A DNA stretch of 64,000 nt from Thalassobaculum sp. OXR-137 (lineage in GTDB: Bacteria > Pseudomonadota > Alphaproteobacteria > Thalassobaculales > Thalassobaculaceae). A program made the translations under genes and the position numbers. Under the pieces are notes generated by a model. It was not told the DNA's origin, ran no database searches, and was given only the letters and a program-made list of their open reading frames with translations. Below, in pieces: positions 61,787-64,000 of this stretch (the first letter of the stretch is position 1; every line of letters begins with the position of its first letter). The stretch spans positions 3,208,001-3,272,000 of the forward strand of contig NZ_CP139715.1 in NCBI RefSeq assembly GCF_034377285.1, read 5' to 3'.

Positions 61787-64000
61787 GGGGTTGCCTCCTG
61801 ATGCGGCGCCGGAGAAGCAGGGCGGTGAGCCGGGCGAGCGGGCGGGACTGGCGCAGCCAGATGTCGGTCAGCACCGAGAAGATCAGGATCAGGCCGATGA
61901 TCACGTTGACCCAGTGCTGCGGCAGCACGATGGACTCGCCCGACGCGGTGACGATGTTGAGCTGCAGGATGGCGCGCACCAGGGTGATGACGGCCGCCCC
62001 GGCCAGCGAGCCGATCAGCGTGCCGTAGCCGCCGAAAATCGAGCCGCCGCCGATGATCACCGCGGCGATGGCGTCGAGCTCGCGGAACTGGCCGGCGACC
62101 GGGTTGAAGCTGCGGAAATAGGCGACGTTGATCACCCCGGCCATGGCGGCGCAGAAGCCGCAGAGCAGCAGCGCCATGATCCGAACCCGGTTGGTGTTGA
62201 TGCCGGCATAGTCGGCCGCCCGCCGATTGCCGCCGGTGGCGTAGACCGCCTGGCCGAGCGGCGTGCGGGCCAGCACGAGGCCGGCGAGGGCGGCGACGAT
62301 GAGCAGCCAGACCGTCTGGACGCTGACCACGTCGGCCACCGACCCCAGCCATCCTCCGGGCGGGGCGATCCCGGCATAGTCCAGGATGTCGCCGACCTTG
62401 CGGCCGATCAGGTTGAAGCCTTCCGACCAGCCGGTGAGCTGCTGGCCCGACACGATCCAGGCGGCCACCCCGCGGGCGATGTAGAACATGCCCAGGGTGG
62501 CGATGAAGGAGGGCAGGCCGAAGCCGACCGTCACCAGCGCGTTGACCGAGGCGGCGAGGAACCCCGCCAGCAGCCCCAGCGCCATGGCCGAGACCGGGTC
62601 GAGCCCCAGCACCTTCAGCCCGTAGGCCGCGGCACTGCCGGCGAGCGCCAGCACCGCGCCGACCGACAGGTCGATGTCGCCGCAGGCGATCACATAGGTC
62701 AGCCCGACGGTGAGCAGGGCGAGCTCGGTATAGTTCAGCAGGATCGCGAAGCTGTTGGACAGGTGCCACCAATAGTCCGGTCGCAGCGCCATCCCGACCA
62801 TCCACAGGGCCACGGTCAGCAGGATCGCCAGGGCGTCGCGCCGCGCCAGGAAACGGACAATCGGATTGGTCGACAGGCTGAGCTCGCCCCCACCGGACGC
62901 CCGGGTCTGTGCCCCGACCAGGGCGATGCCGCCGACATCCGGTTTCGGCGGCGGCGGGCGGTTGCGCAGCCGCGCCCAGAGCCGGGCCAGCAGCCGCCGG
63001 CGAATCACATAGGGCTCGATCAGCACGGCGACGATCAGCAGGGTGCCGATGAAGGCGGGCACAGCACCCGCGGGCAGGGTGGAGACGGCGTTGACCTCGA
63101 TCTTCTGGCCGCCGATCTCAACGACCCGGGTGATCGGCACGCCCTCGCGCAGCACCTTGTTGATCAGCACGATCAGCAGCGCGCCGAGGAAGCTGCCGAT
63201 GACCCGGCCGCGTCCGCCGAGGATGGACGCGCCGCCGACGATCACCGCGGCGATCACCATCAGCTCGGTCAGCAGCCCGGCCTGGGAGGTCACGCCCTTG
63301 TCCTGGGCGACGGTCATAAGCGCCGCCAGGGTGGCGCAGAGCGAGGAAAGCACATAAGCGCGGATGCGCACGAGGTTGGTCGGGATGCCGGCATACTTGG
63401 CGGCCTGCTCGTTGCCGCCGGTGGCCATGGTCTCGTAGCCCCAGCGGGTCTTGCCGAGCACCACCGCGCCGAGCGCCACGCAGATCAGGGCGAGGACGAT
63501 CTGGTTGTTGAAGCCCCAACCGTTGGTCTCGCCGAGCTGGAAGAATGTCTCGTACTCCCGCGCCTTGATCGGATAGAGCACGGAGCGTCCGCTGGTCAGG
63601 CCGAGGACCAGCCCGCGGCCGATGAACAGCATGGTCAGGGTGGCGATGAAGGCCGGCACCCGCAGATAGGTGACCAGCACCCCGTTGATCACGCCGATCA
63701 GGGTCCCCAGCACGACGCAGACGGCGACGGCCGGAACCACGCCCATGTCCATCCGGTTCGGATCGAAGACGATGGAGAAGACCACCGCGACCAGCCCCAG
63801 GGTGGAGCCGACCGAGAGGTCGAGATCCTTGTTGGCGATGACGAAGGTCATGCCGACGGTCATCACCGCCACGCGGGCGCTGTCGCGGAACAGGGCGTGC
63901 AGGGCATCGGTGGTGCCGAAGAACGCGGGGTTGAGCACGGCGCCGGCGACGAACAGCAGGGCCATCATCGCAAGCAGCCCGGCCTCCCAGGCGCCGACAA
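61779..64000 (-). CDS. Fused double sugar-type ABC permease (5' part outside window)
   Basis: More than 740 residues are visible and the frame runs off the right edge, with WEAGLLA before the first visible methionine. Two complete BPD_transp_2 (RbsC-like) permease domains follow each other. The first has MTFVIANKDLDLSVGSTLGL and ATGGNEQAAKYAGI; the second has LTYVIACGDIDLSVGAVLAL and ATGGNRRAADYAGI. A 60-residue basic and proline-rich linker joins them near 62850-63030. Most relatives are single-domain dimers, so this is a natural fusion. Both halves keep the GGxSIxGG loop (GGASILGG and GGGSIFGG). Confidence 0.92.
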   Translation of the reverse strand, partial: VGAWEAGLLAMMALLFVAGAVLNPAFFGTTDALHALFRDSARVAVMTVGMTFVIANKDLDLSVGSTLGLVAVVFSIVFDPNRMDMGVVPAVAVCVVLGTLIGVINGVLVTYLRVPAFIATLTMLFIGRGLVLGLTSGRSVLYPIKAREYETFFQLGETNGWGFNNQIVLALICVALGAVVLGKTRWGYETMATGGNEQAAKYAGIPTNLVRIRAYVLSSLCATLAALMTVAQDKGVTSQAGLLTELMVIAAVIVGGASILGGRGRVIGSFLGALLIVLINKVLREGVPITRVVEIGGQKIEVNAVSTLPAGAVPAFIGTLLIVAVLIEPYVIRRRLLARLWARLRNRPPPPKPDVGGIALVGAQTRASGGGELSLSTNPIVRFLARRDALAILLTVALWMVGMALRPDYWWHLSNSFAILLNYTELALLTVGLTYVIACGDIDLSVGAVLALAGSAAAYGLKVLGLDPVSAMALGLLAGFLAASVNALVTVGFGLPSFIATLGMFYIARGVAAWIVSGQQLTGWSEGFNLIGRKVGDILDYAGIAPPGGWLGSVADVVSVQTVWLLIVAALAGLVLARTPLGQAVYATGGNRRAADYAGINTNRVRIMALLLCGFCAAMAGVINVAYFRSFNPVAGQFRELDAIAAVIIGGGSIFGGYGTLIGSLAGAAVITLVRAILQLNIVTASGESIVLPQHWVNVIIGLILIFSVLTDIWLRQSRPLARLTALLLRRRIRRQPHA

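Overview
The window is high-GC (about two thirds G+C by eye), gene-dense DNA from an alphaproteobacterium, most likely of the Rhodospirillales type. The pointers are a canonical CtrA with a ChpT phosphotransferase, flagellar fliI-fliJ beside ctrA, ScfR-type regulation, TRAP transport, heterotetrameric sarcosine oxidase and a SUF-only iron-sulfur operon. No rRNA, tRNA, CRISPR array or intact transposase was seen. Genus cannot be fixed from the sequence.

Layout. 0-8 kb: the N-terminal part of a Tat-exported ABC binding protein, divergent from a cluster that reads ScfR-type acyl-CoA regulator, lone receiver, small two-helix membrane protein, sodium/solute symporter fused to a histidine kinase, hemerythrin. 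8-13.4 kb: a dctPQM TRAP transporter behind a GntR regulator, divergent from a MetE-like methyltransferase with a double palindromic operator between them. 13.5-16.4 kb: first chemotaxis module (unknown protein, cheW, cheY, cheR). 16.6-24.4 kb: soxBDAG, a MAPEG protein, an FAD oxidoreductase and NAD kinase. 24.6-32.7 kb: moaA/mobA, small exported proteins, a citryl-CoA lyase-like/acyl-CoA ligase pair, a bdcA/bdcR-like pair, a DUF364 protein and a DUF3553 protein. 32.8-39.3 kb: chpT, second chemotaxis module (cheW, cheY, cheB, cheR), ctrA, fliI, fliJ. 39.4-46.7 kb: an EamA transporter, then rrf2-sufBCDS-sufT-sufA. 46.7-53.8 kb: a GST, opgH and opgD/G for periplasmic glucans, a lipoprotein, and a PuuD-like/Amdase-like pair. 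53.8-55.6 kb: a lower-GC insert with an HTH-ParA ATPase and a small partner behind a long dyad. 55.8-64 kb: an arginine-deiminase-like enzyme, a stand-alone DUF4347 protein, an MmgE/PrpD-SDR pair, a CaCA exchanger and a sugar-type ABC system with a fused double permease.

How it works together. The CtrA pathway is the main theme. ChpT and CtrA are encoded within 4 kb, and CtrA-like boxes (TTAACC followed by a T-rich half) precede both chemotaxis modules and lie between ctrA and fliI, which suggests that taxis and flagellar genes are controlled together. Several local regulators carry convincing operators: GntR, BdcR-like TetR, Rrf2 and ScfR.

The most unusual content is, first, the ParA cassette with its 39-bp dyad. 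Second, at least five families of roughly 100-125-bp foldback elements fill intergenic gaps; one has six copies with conserved ends but unrelated cores. Third come the single-domain DUF4347 protein and the ABC importer whose two permease halves are fused while its ATPase is single.
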